From positions 2,131,904 through 2,195,903 of the forward strand of contig NZ_LMFS01000001.1 of the NCBI RefSeq assembly GCF_001426945.1: a stretch of 64,000 bases of DNA, read 5' to 3'. Of this stretch, positions 56,351 through 64,000 are shown piece after piece. Under the pieces are notes generated by a model that was given only the letters and a program-made list of their open reading frames with translations, ran no database searches and had not been told where the DNA came from. This stretch comes from Pseudolabrys sp. Root1462 (GTDB lineage Bacteria; Pseudomonadota; Alphaproteobacteria; Rhizobiales; Xanthobacteraceae). A program made the position numbers and the translations under genes. How positions within the stretch are numbered: the first letter of the stretch is position 1; every line of letters begins with the position of its first letter.

Positions 56351-56504
56351 CGGGTTGTTGTCCTTCAGTGGGATTGATCGGAACGATGTCCGAGTTTCAT
56401 TGGAACGGGATGTGTGGGCGGCTTATACCGGCGGGCATGGGGGCGGGGCAAGATCGGTTTTGCCCGGTTTCTGACTGATTTTTCGTCGAAATCCAGGGGG
56501 TCAG

Positions 56505-57029
56505 GTGAAATCGCGCTATCAGATGTTCGCGGGCTACAACGCCTGGTGCAACGAGCGGCTCTATGACGCAGCCGCGCTCGTCCCCGATGCCGAATACCGC
56601 GCCGACCGCGGCGCTTTCTTCAAGTCGCTGCACGGCACGTTGAACCACATCCTGGTCGCCGACCGCATCTGGATGCGGCGCTTTACCGGCGTCGGTGACG
56701 TGCCGCCGAGCCTCGATACCATCCTGCATGACAGCTTCGAGGATTTGCGATCCGCCCGCCGCTCGCAAGACGTGCTTATCAATCGCTACATAGACGGTCT
56801 CGATCACGAGCGGCTGTCCGGCACCCTGCGCTACAAGACCGTCACCAACCCGCAGGTGATCGAGCAACCGCTGGCGCCGGCGCTCGACCATTTCTTCAAC
56901 CATCAGACCCACCACCGCGGCCAAGCGCACGCCCTGCTCACCTCGATCGTCGGCAACGACAAGACGCCGAGCTTCGATTTGATCGTGTATCAGCGGCAGA
57001 CCGGGGTTGGTTTGACCAACGTCGGCTGA
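56505..57029 (+). CDS. DinB-family four-helix metalloprotein
   Basis: A 174-residue DinB/YfiT-fold protein. The start MKSRYQMFAGYNAWCNERLY and the metal-binding His residues are typical: one in LHGTLNHILVADRIWMRRF, and two in FFNHQTHHRGQAHALLT. Such proteins are often thiol-S-transferase-like or stress-induced hydrolases; the activity here is unknown. The start is GTG at 56505 with AGGGGG seven bases upstream. Confidence 0.9.
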   Translation: MKSRYQMFAGYNAWCNERLYDAAALVPDAEYRADRGAFFKSLHGTLNHILVADRIWMRRFTGVGDVPPSLDTILHDSFEDLRSARRSQDVLINRYIDGLDHERLSGTLRYKTVTNPQVIEQPLAPALDHFFNHQTHHRGQAHALLTSIVGNDKTPSFDLIVYQRQTGVGLTNVG

Positions 57030-57076
57030 TTACGCGACTATTGCGCGGCGGGCCTCGGTCGGCCACATAGCGCCCC

Positions 57077-58945
57077 ATGTTGATCATCGACGACCTGACC
57101 GTCCGCATCGCCGGCCGCACCCTTCTGGAAGATGCCAGCGCCCGCATCACGCCGGGCGCGCGCGTCGGCCTGATCGGCCGCAACGGCACCGGCAAGTCGA
57201 CGCTGTTCAACGTCATTACCGGGCAGATGGGCGCCGAGACCGGCTCGATCGAGCTGCCGCCGCGCTGGCGCATCGGCCGGCTGGCCCAGGAAGCGCCGAA
57301 CGGGCCGGAAAGCCTGCTCGAGGTCGTGCTCAAGGCGCCGAGCGAGCGCACCGACCTGCTGGCCGAGGCCGAGACCGCCACCGATCCGCACCGGATCGCC
57401 GAGATCCAGTCGCGGCTCGCCGACATCGGCGCCCATGCCGCGCCTGCCCGCGCCGCCGCCATTCTCTCCGGCCTTGGCTTCTCGCCCGCCGACCAGCAGC
57501 GGCCTTGCACCGAATTTTCCGGCGGCTGGCGCATGCGCGTTGCGCTGGCGGCGGTGCTGTTCGCCGAGCCCGACCTGTTGCTGCTCGATGAGCCGACCAA
57601 CTATCTCGATCTCGAAGGCACCCTGTGGCTGCAGGACCATCTGGCGAAATATCCGCACACCATGATCGTGGTCAGCCATGACCGTGACCTGCTCGACAAT
57701 TCGGTCAACCAGATCCTGGCGCTCGAAACCAAGAAGCTGACGCTCTACAAGGGCGGCTATTCCGACTACGAGAAGCTGCGCAGCGAACGCCTGATGCTCG
57801 ATCAGAAGATGATCAAGAAGCAGGAAGCGCAGCGCGCGCATCTGCAGGCTTTCGTCGATCGCTTCCGCGCCAAGGCGACCAAGGCGCGGCAGGCGCAATC
57901 GCGCATCAAGATGCTGGCGAAGATGCAGCCGATCGTGTCGCTGGTGACCGACGACGTGCGGCCGATCAATATTCCGGCGCCCGACAAGCTGTTGTCACCG
58001 CCGATCATCGCCACGGATAATGTCGCCGTGGGTTACGAACCCGGCCATCCGGTGCTGACGCATGTGTCGCTGCGCATCGACAATGACGACCGCATCGCGC
58101 TTTTGGGCGCCAACGGCAACGGCAAATCGACTCTGGTGAAACTGCTCGCCGGCCGGCTCGAGCCCGAGCGCGGCACGGTCACGCGCGCCGCGCCACTGAA
58201 GGTCGGCTATTTTGCCCAGCACCAGGTCGATGAACTAGACCTCCGCGACAGTCCTTACGATCATGTGCGGCGGCTGATGCCGGACCAGCCGGAAGCGCGC
58301 ATCCGCGCCCGTGTCGGCTCCATCGGTTTTTCCGGCGACGCGGCCAACACCAAAGTCGAGAAGCTATCCGGCGGCGAAAAGGCACGCCTGATGCTCGGCC
58401 TCGCAACCTTCAATGCACCGCATCTCATCATCCTCGACGAGCCAACCAACCATCTCGACATCGACAGCCGCGGCGCGCTGATCGAAGCGATCAACGATTT
58501 CCCCGGCGCCGTCATTCTGGTGTCGCACGACCGCTACCTGCTCGAAGCCACCGTGGACCGGCTGTGGCTGGTGGCGAACGGCGAGGTCAAACCGTTCGAC
58601 GGCGATCTCGACGACTATCACCGCTTCATCTTGTCGGATGGCAAGCCGGCGAGCGTCGCCAAGTCGGCGCCGCGCGTCGATCCGGCGGAGGCACGTCGCG
58701 CCGCGGCCGAAAAGCGCGCCGAGACCGCGCCGCTGCGCAAGAAGATTCAGAAGGCCGAAGCAGACATCGCTCAGCTCAACAAGCAGCTCGCCAAGCTCGA
58801 CAACACACTGTCCGATGGCGACCTGTTTACGAAGGACCCGGCACGCGCCGCCGAATTGTCGAAGACGCGCGCCAATGTCGTCGAGGCGATCGCCAAAGCC
58901 GAAGAGGAATGGCTCGAGGCTTCGAGCGCGCTCGAGACCGCGTGA
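57077..58945 (+). CDS. ABC-F family ATPase (Uup/EttA-like)
   Basis: A 622-residue soluble ABC-F protein, the group that acts on the ribosome in translation quality control rather than in transport. There are two ABC domains: Walker A GLIGRNGTGKSTLFNV with signature FSGGWRMRVALAA and LLLLDEPTNYLDLE; and LLGANGNGKSTLVKLL with KLSGGEKARLMLGLA and LIILDEPTNHLDID. The linker (KKQEAQRAHLQAFVDRFRAK) is the family P-site tRNA interaction motif region, and the C-terminus is a coiled coil (ETAPLRKKIQKAEADIAQLN), as in Uup. No membrane domain is present. Confidence 0.95.
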   Translation: MLIIDDLTVRIAGRTLLEDASARITPGARVGLIGRNGTGKSTLFNVITGQMGAETGSIELPPRWRIGRLAQEAPNGPESLLEVVLKAPSERTDLLAEAETATDPHRIAEIQSRLADIGAHAAPARAAAILSGLGFSPADQQRPCTEFSGGWRMRVALAAVLFAEPDLLLLDEPTNYLDLEGTLWLQDHLAKYPHTMIVVSHDRDLLDNSVNQILALETKKLTLYKGGYSDYEKLRSERLMLDQKMIKKQEAQRAHLQAFVDRFRAKATKARQAQSRIKMLAKMQPIVSLVTDDVRPINIPAPDKLLSPPIIATDNVAVGYEPGHPVLTHVSLRIDNDDRIALLGANGNGKSTLVKLLAGRLEPERGTVTRAAPLKVGYFAQHQVDELDLRDSPYDHVRRLMPDQPEARIRARVGSIGFSGDAANTKVEKLSGGEKARLMLGLATFNAPHLIILDEPTNHLDIDSRGALIEAINDFPGAVILVSHDRYLLEATVDRLWLVANGEVKPFDGDLDDYHRFILSDGKPASVAKSAPRVDPAEARRAAAEKRAETAPLRKKIQKAEADIAQLNKQLAKLDNTLSDGDLFTKDPARAAELSKTRANVVEAIAKAEEEWLEASSALETA

Positions 58946-58992
58946 CGACCGAAGCCGCAACGAGCCGCGGCCTTGAGCTTTCGGAAATGCCG

Positions 58993-59598
58993 TCAGCCGC
59001 GCTTGGCCGGCGCTCTCTTCTTGGCGACTGGCTTCTTGGCCGGCTTCTGTGCCTGCGGCACTTCATCGACGACCTTCAGGCGGCCGGCCGTGAACGTGTA
59101 AACGCCTGGCCAGGTGCCTCCGAGGTAAGTCAGCACGACCTTGCGTTCGTTGTTATCACCGGCGCCGATCGCGACATTGCTCGGCGTACCGGCGCGGCGC
59201 ACCGTCTGACATTCGGTCATGCCGAGCGCGATGCCGCCGAGCACTGACGGTCCCGCTTCGCCCTCGGATGCCGGCATCGACGCACCGGCGGGGTCGCCAC
59301 TGGACTGCTGGGCCTGCGGCGCGGCCGGACTCGCCGGCGACGGCGTTTCCGGTGCGCAAGAGCCGTCGGCGTTGACCAGTTCCTCAGGGCTGACCGGGCC
59401 GGTCGGGCCGAGCGTGAAACCCTTGTTGCCCATGGTGCCGGAGCCGTCTTCGCGCGACAGCACGCTGGTGATCGGCTTCGAGAACCAGCCGGCATCGGAT
59501 TTGAAGGTGTCGGCCATGCCGGAGCAGCCGGCCAGGCTGAGCGACAACAGTACCGCACCGGTGACCGGCAGTTTCGAGTTCAAGTCGCGCTGCGCCAA
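58993..59598 (-). CDS. Putative lipoprotein
   Basis: The 201-residue product has a lipoprotein signal peptide with lipobox LAGC (VLLSLSLAGCSGMADTF). The middle is a Pro/Ala/Ser-rich linker. The C-terminal half includes LGMTECQTVRRAGTPSNVAI and a beta-rich stretch with RKVVLTYLGGTWPGVYTF, then a basic KKPVAKKRAPAKRG tail that may bind peptidoglycan or LPS. The start is probably TTG at 59598, with GGAGAAA six bases upstream. The family is not one I can name. Confidence 0.78.
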   Translation of the reverse strand: MAQRDLNSKLPVTGAVLLSLSLAGCSGMADTFKSDAGWFSKPITSVLSREDGSGTMGNKGFTLGPTGPVSPEELVNADGSCAPETPSPASPAAPQAQQSSGDPAGASMPASEGEAGPSVLGGIALGMTECQTVRRAGTPSNVAIGAGDNNERKVVLTYLGGTWPGVYTFTAGRLKVVDEVPQAQKPAKKPVAKKRAPAKRG

Positions 59599-59697
59599 AG
59601 CGGTTTCTCCCCGCGCTAACCTATCGTGTTGTCCCTTAAGGCCTATTTTGCGACATCACAATGGCGCAGAACAAGGCATCGCCGGATTATGGCCGGA

Positions 59698-60150
59698 TCA
59701 GGCCTTCTTGACCCAGCGGCCATTGTCATCGGGCTGCCAGTAGGTCGCCTCGAACCCCTTGGCCTTGGCCTCGGTCCAGAAGCCGCGCGCCCGCGTTACC
59801 GCCTCGTCGTCGTCGCCGTCGAACACCAGAACGAGCCGCTGATAGGCCTCGGCGTCGGCCGGGAGCCCCGCCCCGTCGATCAGGAAACGCACCGTCGCCG
59901 CATTCGGGTTGGTGTCGTTGACCGTGAGCAGCACCGGCTGCTGCGCCGCTTCGGCTTCGCGCCAGGTGCCGTGCGGCAAAAAGCCGTCGTCGCGATAGGT
60001 CCATAGATGCGAGTCGAGCGCCTCGATGCGTTCCTCGTTGCTGCCCTGCACGGCGACGCGCCAGCCGCGCTCGATCGATTTCTCGATCAGCGGCGTCAGT
60101 ACGCCTTCGACCTTCTGACCCTGCAGGTGATAGAACAGAACTTCGGTCAT
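59698..60150 (-). CDS. holC: DNA polymerase III subunit chi
   Basis: HolC (chi) links the clamp loader to SSB during replication. The 150-residue product has MTEVLFYHLQGQKVEGVLTP, the SLLE-type ERGWRVAVQGSNEERIEALD, FLPHG, and a C-terminal region LVLVFDGDDDEAVTRAR. It follows pepA by 18 bp, the common pepA-holC pairing in proteobacteria. Confidence 0.94.
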   Translation of the reverse strand: MTEVLFYHLQGQKVEGVLTPLIEKSIERGWRVAVQGSNEERIEALDSHLWTYRDDGFLPHGTWREAEAAQQPVLLTVNDTNPNAATVRFLIDGAGLPADAEAYQRLVLVFDGDDDEAVTRARGFWTEAKAKGFEATYWQPDDNGRWVKKA

Positions 60151-60168
60151 TGAATGCGCCCGACGGCG

Positions 60169-61686
60169 CTACCCCTCGTAATAATCCGCGACCAGACGGT
60201 CGAGAAGGCGCACGCCCCAGCCCGACGCCCAGCTTTTGTTGATCTCGTTCTGGCGCGAATCCATGCCGGTGCCGGCGATGTCGAGATGCGCCCACGGAGT
60301 CTTGTCGACGAAGCGCTGCAGGAACTGCGCCGCCGTGATCGAGCCGCCGGCGCGGGACCCGCCGGTATTCTTCATGTCGGCGAACTTTGAATCGATCATC
60401 TTGTCGAAGGTCGCCGAAAGCGGCATGCGCCACACCAGTTCGCCGGTCGCCTCGCCCGACTTGCTGAGACGCTCGCTCAGTTCGTCGTTGTTGGAGAACA
60501 GTCCGGCATATTCGTGCCCGAGCGCGACGATGATGGCGCCGGTCAGTGTCGCCAGATTGACCATGAATTTCGGCTTGAATTTCTCTTTCGTGTACCAAAG
60601 CACGTCGCCGAGCACGAGGCGGCCTTCCGCGTCGGTATTGATGATCTCGATGGTCTGGCCCGACATCGATTTGACGATGTCGCCGGGGCGCTGGGCATTG
60701 CCGTCCGGCATGTTCTCGACCAGACCGATGACGCCAACGGCGTCGACCTTGGCCTTGCGCGCCGCCAGCGCCTGCATCAGGCCGACGACGCAGGCCGCCC
60801 CCGCCATGTCGCCCTTCATGTCCTCCATGCCGGCCGCGGGTTTGATCGAAATGCCGCCGGTGTCGAAGCACACGCCCTTGCCGATGAAGGCGACCGGCGC
60901 AGCGCCCTTCTTGCCGCCGTTCCAGCGCATGACAACGACGCGGCTTTCGCGCGTCGAGCCCTGGCCGACGCCGAGCAACGCGCCCATGCCGAGCTTCTTC
61001 AGGGCCGCCATGTTGAGGATCTCGACCGCGCAGCCGGCTTTCTTCAGCGCCAGAGTGCGGCGGGCGAATTCCTCCGGGTAAAGGACGTTCGGCGGTTCAT
61101 TGACCAGGTCACGCGCCAACAGCACGCCGTCGGCGATCGCCTCACGCTCGGCGAAGGCCTTGCGCGCGCCGTTCACGTCGCCTGTGGCGATGGTAACGCT
61201 GCGCTTGGCGGCCGGCTCCTCGTCCGGCTTTCGCTTGGTCTTATACCGGTCGAAGGCATAGGCCCGCAGCACCATGCCTTGGGCCAGATCGGCCGCCTGG
61301 TCCGGGTTCATGCCGCCGGCGGCGCCCTTGCCCGCTCCGGGCAGGTCGGCGACCACGACCGCATTGTCGATCCGGCGCAGTTTGCCCATCGCCGCGCCGC
61401 CGAGCTTGACCACATCCTGTTGCTTGAGGTCGGACACCTTGCCGACGCCGATGACGACCAGCCGGTCGGCCTTGAGGCCCTCCGGCACCAGAAGTTCCAG
61501 CGTTGTGCCGCTCTTGCCTGTGAATTTCTCAAATTTGGCCGCCCGGGCGACGATTTCGCCCGCCTCGCCCAGCATTCGGGCGGCGTCGGCCCCGAATTTC
61601 ACCCCCTCGTCGCAGAACACGACCAGGGTATCGGCCGCTTTTCCCGGGGCGACGGGGCTGAAAGTGATCTGAGGGGCGTTCGCCAT
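60169..61686 (-). CDS. pepA: Leucyl aminopeptidase
   Basis: PepA is a hexameric di-zinc M17 aminopeptidase that removes N-terminal residues; in some bacteria it also binds DNA. The 505-residue product carries the M17 signature [16 protein letters not shown], the Lys/Asp ligand region [19 protein letters not shown] and [11 protein letters not shown]. The ATG at 61686 ([15 protein letters not shown]) gives normal length. It is divergent from lptF. Confidence 0.96.
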   Translation of the reverse strand: MANAPQITFSPVAPGKAADTLVVFCDEGVKFGADAARMLGEAGEIVARAAKFEKFTGKSGTTLELLVPEGLKADRLVVIGVGKVSDLKQQDVVKLGGAAMGKLRRIDNAVVVADLPGAGKGAAGGMNPDQAADLAQGMVLRAYAFDRYKTKRKPDEEPAAKRSVTIATGDVNGARKAFAEREAIADGVLLARDLVNEPPNVLYPEEFARRTLALKKAGCAVEILNMAALKKLGMGALLGVGQGSTRESRVVVMRWNGGKKGAAPVAFIGKGVCFDTGGISIKPAAGMEDMKGDMAGAACVVGLMQALAARKAKVDAVGVIGLVENMPDGNAQRPGDIVKSMSGQTIEIINTDAEGRLVLGDVLWYTKEKFKPKFMVNLATLTGAIIVALGHEYAGLFSNNDELSERLSKSGEATGELVWRMPLSATFDKMIDSKFADMKNTGGSRAGGSITAAQFLQRFVDKTPWAHLDIAGTGMDSRQNEINKSWASGWGVRLLDRLVADYYEG

Positions 61687-62055
61687 GGGGAGGAATTCCT
61701 TCGTCTTCGGAAAAGCGGCGGGTTCATTCCCCATATGCGCCGCCGGAGCCGGTCCTGCAAAGCCCCGCAAGCGCCAAGGCGGCGGCTTTTCACAGGCCCC
61801 AAACAAGCCTGCGCCGGCCCGCAAAACCGCCCTTATGTTCTTGCCAGAATCGGCACCAAAAGGCTTGGTTCCGCTCGTCAGGGGGCGTTTCGCCGTTTAC
61901 CATTTGTTGGGCATGATCAATGGCTTTGCCTTGGCTGAGCCATTTTGTGCACCGAACAAGGTTAACTGGTGGAGATGGGTTAGCTTTTGCTCGCGACGTT
62001 ACGGTGTGTACCGGTCGCTGAATACTAGGACCGGTACGGGGATCGACTGCACGCC
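61687..62055. promoter_or_regulatory. Divergent pepA/lptF intergenic region
   Basis: The 369-base gap has no supportable gene. It contains A+T-richer stretches around 61880-61990 suited to promoters for both divergent units, and a clear hairpin in the lptF leader listed separately. Several short open frames in the region lack ribosome sites. Confidence 0.5.
62008..62037 (+). promoter_or_regulatory. Hairpin in the lptF leader
   Basis: GTACCGGTC (62008-62016) pairs with GACCGGTAC (62029-62037), a perfect 9-bp stem with a 12-base loop, ending 18 bases before the lptF ATG. Each arm contains the self-complementary ACCGGT, so at the DNA level it is also a pair of palindromes and could be an operator. 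Confidence 0.5.
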
Positions 62056-63225
62056 ATGGGCTCCATCAACCGGTACATTTTTCGCACCACGTTCGGTGCG
62101 TTCGCGCTGGTCCTGATCAGCCTCACGGCCGTGATCTGGGTGACGCAGGCGTTGCGTGACATCGACATCATGACGAGCCAGGGCCAGACCATCCTGGTCT
62201 TCGTCGGCATCACCGGCCTGATCATCCCCCTTCTCGTCCTTGTCATCGCGCCGATCGCGCTTCTGATCGCGGCCGCGCACGTTCTCAACAAGCTCTCGAC
62301 CGACTCCGAGATCATCGTGATGAACGCCGCCGGCATGTCGCCGTGGATCCTGTTCCGCGCGTTCATGACAGTGGCGGTCGTCGTCTCGATCATCGTGCTG
62401 TCAATCAGCGCCTATTTCGCGCCCAAGGGCCTGCGCATGCTGCGCGACTGGCTCACCGAGGTGCGCGCCAATGTGGTGAGCACGATCGTGCAGCCCGGCC
62501 GTTTCACATCGATAGAATCCGGCGTCACCATTCACATCCGCGAGCGGCGGGCCAACGGCCAACTGGTCGGCATCTTCCTCGACGACCGGCGCAATCCGGA
62601 AGAGCGCATGACCGTGGTGTCGGAGCGCGGCGAACTGGTCGATAACGAGAACGGCACCTTCCTGGTCCTGCAGACCGGCGTGGTGCAGCGCCAGCAGGTC
62701 GGCAAGAAGGATCCGGCGATGGTCGCTTTCGACCGCTACGCCTTCGACCTGTCGCAGTTCTCGGCCGGCCCGCAGGCGGTGAAGTATTCGATCCGCGAGC
62801 GCTATCTTTGGCAACTCTTGTTCCCCGACCCGAAGGACCCGTATTACGTCGAGCAGCCGGGGCAATTCCGTGCCGAATTGCATGACCGGCTGATCGCGCC
62901 GCTTTATCCGATCGCTTTCGTCGTCATCGCGTTTGCTTATCTCGGCGCTCCGCGCACAACCCGACAAAGCAGAACCATGTCGATGGTGGGCGCGGTCGGC
63001 GCTGTGGCCGCGCTGCGGCTGATCGGCTTTGCATCGACGGTGTTCGGGGCCAACGTGCCCTGGATGCTGGTGCCGCAATATGTCGCTGTGGCTTTCGCGG
63101 TGGGTGGCGGCGCCTATGTGATCCAGCGCGGGCTGATCATCGAACCTCCGGCGTTCCTCAACGAATGGATTTCGGCCGCCGTCGCGCGGATCGAGCGTCT
63201 CACCAGCGGCGTGACCGCATCATGA
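62056..63225 (+). CDS. lptF: LPS export ABC transporter permease LptF
   Basis: LptF is one of the two inner-membrane permease subunits (with LptG) of the LptB2FGC machine that extracts LPS for transport to the outer membrane. The 389-residue product has the family start MGSINRYIFRTTFGAFALVL, spans around residues 15-35, 55-80 and 95-120, the periplasmic jellyroll (FTSIESGVTIHIRERRANGQ, LFLDDRRNPEE-like), and C-terminal spans (LIAPLYPIAFVVIAFAYLGA). Its TGA overlaps the lptG ATG (ATGA). Confidence 0.96.
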   Translation: MGSINRYIFRTTFGAFALVLISLTAVIWVTQALRDIDIMTSQGQTILVFVGITGLIIPLLVLVIAPIALLIAAAHVLNKLSTDSEIIVMNAAGMSPWILFRAFMTVAVVVSIIVLSISAYFAPKGLRMLRDWLTEVRANVVSTIVQPGRFTSIESGVTIHIRERRANGQLVGIFLDDRRNPEERMTVVSERGELVDNENGTFLVLQTGVVQRQQVGKKDPAMVAFDRYAFDLSQFSAGPQAVKYSIRERYLWQLLFPDPKDPYYVEQPGQFRAELHDRLIAPLYPIAFVVIAFAYLGAPRTTRQSRTMSMVGAVGAVAALRLIGFASTVFGANVPWMLVPQYVAVAFAVGGGAYVIQRGLIIEPPAFLNEWISAAVARIERLTSGVTAS

Positions 63226-64000
63226 GCGTCGTCGGCGGCACATTGGCGCGCTACTTCGGGCTGCGCTTCCTCAACACCGTCTTGATGGTGTTTTTCGGCA
63301 TCCTCTTGCTGGTTGCGCTGCTCGACTACATCGAACTGATGCGGCGCGCCTCCGACATCCCGAATGTCTCGGCGTTGCTCGTGGCAAAAACATCGCTGTT
63401 TCGCGTGCCGCAGGTGGCCGAGCGCATCATGCCGTTCTGCATCCTGATCGGCGCGATGTCCTGCTATCTGAACCTGTCGCGCCGGTTGGAACTCGTCGTG
63501 GCGCGCGCCGCCGGCATGTCGGCCTGGCAGTTCGTCGCGCCGGCGCTGATCGTCGCCTTCCTGTTCGGGGTCGTTGCGACCACGATCTACAACCCGGTCG
63601 CGGCGGTGCTGCAGGAGCGGTCGAAGCGTTTCGAGGCCGAATTGTTCGGTCAGAACACCGGCAGCGCGCAAGGCGGCGGCCCGTTCTGGCTCAGCCAGCG
63701 CACCGACAGCGGCCAGGCCATCATCAACGCCAAGTCCAGCCGTGATCAGGGCGTGTCGCTGTTCGGGGTGACGGTGTTCACCTTCGACCCGTCCGGCCAC
63801 TTCCGGCAGAGGATCGAGGCGCGGTCCGCGGTCCTGGAGCCAGGGGTCTGGCACCTGTTCAACGCCCGGGTCTATGAACTGCAGACCCTGCCGGTCGATC
63901 TTGCCGACTTCCGATTCAAGACCAGCCTGACGCCGGAACAGGTTCGCGAGAGTTTTGCAACCCCCGAGACCGTACCTTTCTGGGAATTACCCCTGTATAT
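63222..64000 (+). CDS. lptG: LPS export ABC transporter permease LptG (partial, right edge)
   Basis: The 5' part of lptG, 259 codons, cut by the window end. It begins MSVVGGTLARYFGLRFLNTV, with an N-terminal span (LMVFFGILLLVALLDYIELM), the coupling region FRVPQVAERIMPFCILIGAM, LSRRLELVVARAAGMSAWQF, and the start of the periplasmic jellyroll. ATGA overlap with lptF shows translational coupling. The C-terminal spans lie beyond the window. Confidence 0.95.
   Translation, partial: MSVVGGTLARYFGLRFLNTVLMVFFGILLLVALLDYIELMRRASDIPNVSALLVAKTSLFRVPQVAERIMPFCILIGAMSCYLNLSRRLELVVARAAGMSAWQFVAPALIVAFLFGVVATTIYNPVAAVLQERSKRFEAELFGQNTGSAQGGGPFWLSQRTDSGQAIINAKSSRDQGVSLFGVTVFTFDPSGHFRQRIEARSAVLEPGVWHLFNARVYELQTLPVDLADFRFKTSLTPEQVRESFATPETVPFWELPLY

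Overview
The window is an ordinary stretch of a G+C-rich alphaproteobacterial chromosome, most likely Hyphomicrobiales (Rhizobiales) of the Bradyrhizobium / Rhodopseudomonas / Xanthobacteraceae neighbourhood. Evidence: GatCAB with AspRS, the pgsA-like / AI-2E / hdaA / ppk / ppx string beside purM-purN, pepA-holC divergent from lptFG, a ClpS2-like adaptor, MetA with the acetyl-CoA type residue, and palindromic repeats of the kind scattered through Bradyrhizobium-type genomes. I see no rRNA, tRNA, CRISPR array, transposase, integrase or prophage.

Layout. 512-3971 (-): gatC, a 79-residue unknown, gatA and gatB, tightly coupled. 4106-6375: an exported unknown, ruvX and a small Tyr/Gly-rich exported protein, with a bidirectional terminator between the last two. 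6537-11838 (+): pyrB, a dihydroorotase-like pyrC' without its HxH metal motif, plsY, dprA and a lytic transglycosylase. A 59-residue gene (-) precedes topA. 12335-19351 (+): topA, rnr, a NUDIX protein, a LysE-type exporter and rpmG. 19536-21218 (+): a DsrE-like exported protein and a sarcosine / N-methyltryptophan oxidase relative.

21219-21986 is the most interesting part. It has a textbook alphaproteobacterial promoter, then about 430 nt of dense nested inverted repeats with no credible gene, then an inverted pair of palindromic repeats. I read it as a structured RNA or a transcribed repeat. 21987-28461 is accessory: DUF2189 and DUF4239 membrane proteins, a UBP-type zinc finger, a secreted nuclease, an SDR, ClpS, a 2-hydroxyacid dehydrogenase and small proteins. 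28643-34981: an EAL phosphodiesterase, a pirin, metA behind a candidate SAM riboswitch with its own promoter, a DUF2254 membrane protein and an exported amidohydrolase.

35118-43375: aspS, a ThDP enzyme, rnd, an orphan unknown of lower G+C, pxpA, a geranylgeranyl-reductase-type flavoprotein and a threonine aldolase. 43497-49781 (-): pgsA-like, AI-2E, hdaA, ppk and ppx. 49958-52840 (+): purM and purN behind an attenuator-like leader, then two tandem doxX paralogs. 52844-56350 (-): a solitary molybdopterin oxidoreductase, terC and ndk. 56505-64000: dinB, an ABC-F ATPase, a lipoprotein, holC, pepA, and lptF with lptG running off the right edge.

Themes: amide-dependent aminoacyl-tRNA formation, pyrimidine and purine synthesis, RNA and DNA topology housekeeping, polyphosphate metabolism and outer-membrane lipopolysaccharide export. 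Regulatory novelty lies in the leaders and intergenic regions more than in the proteins.
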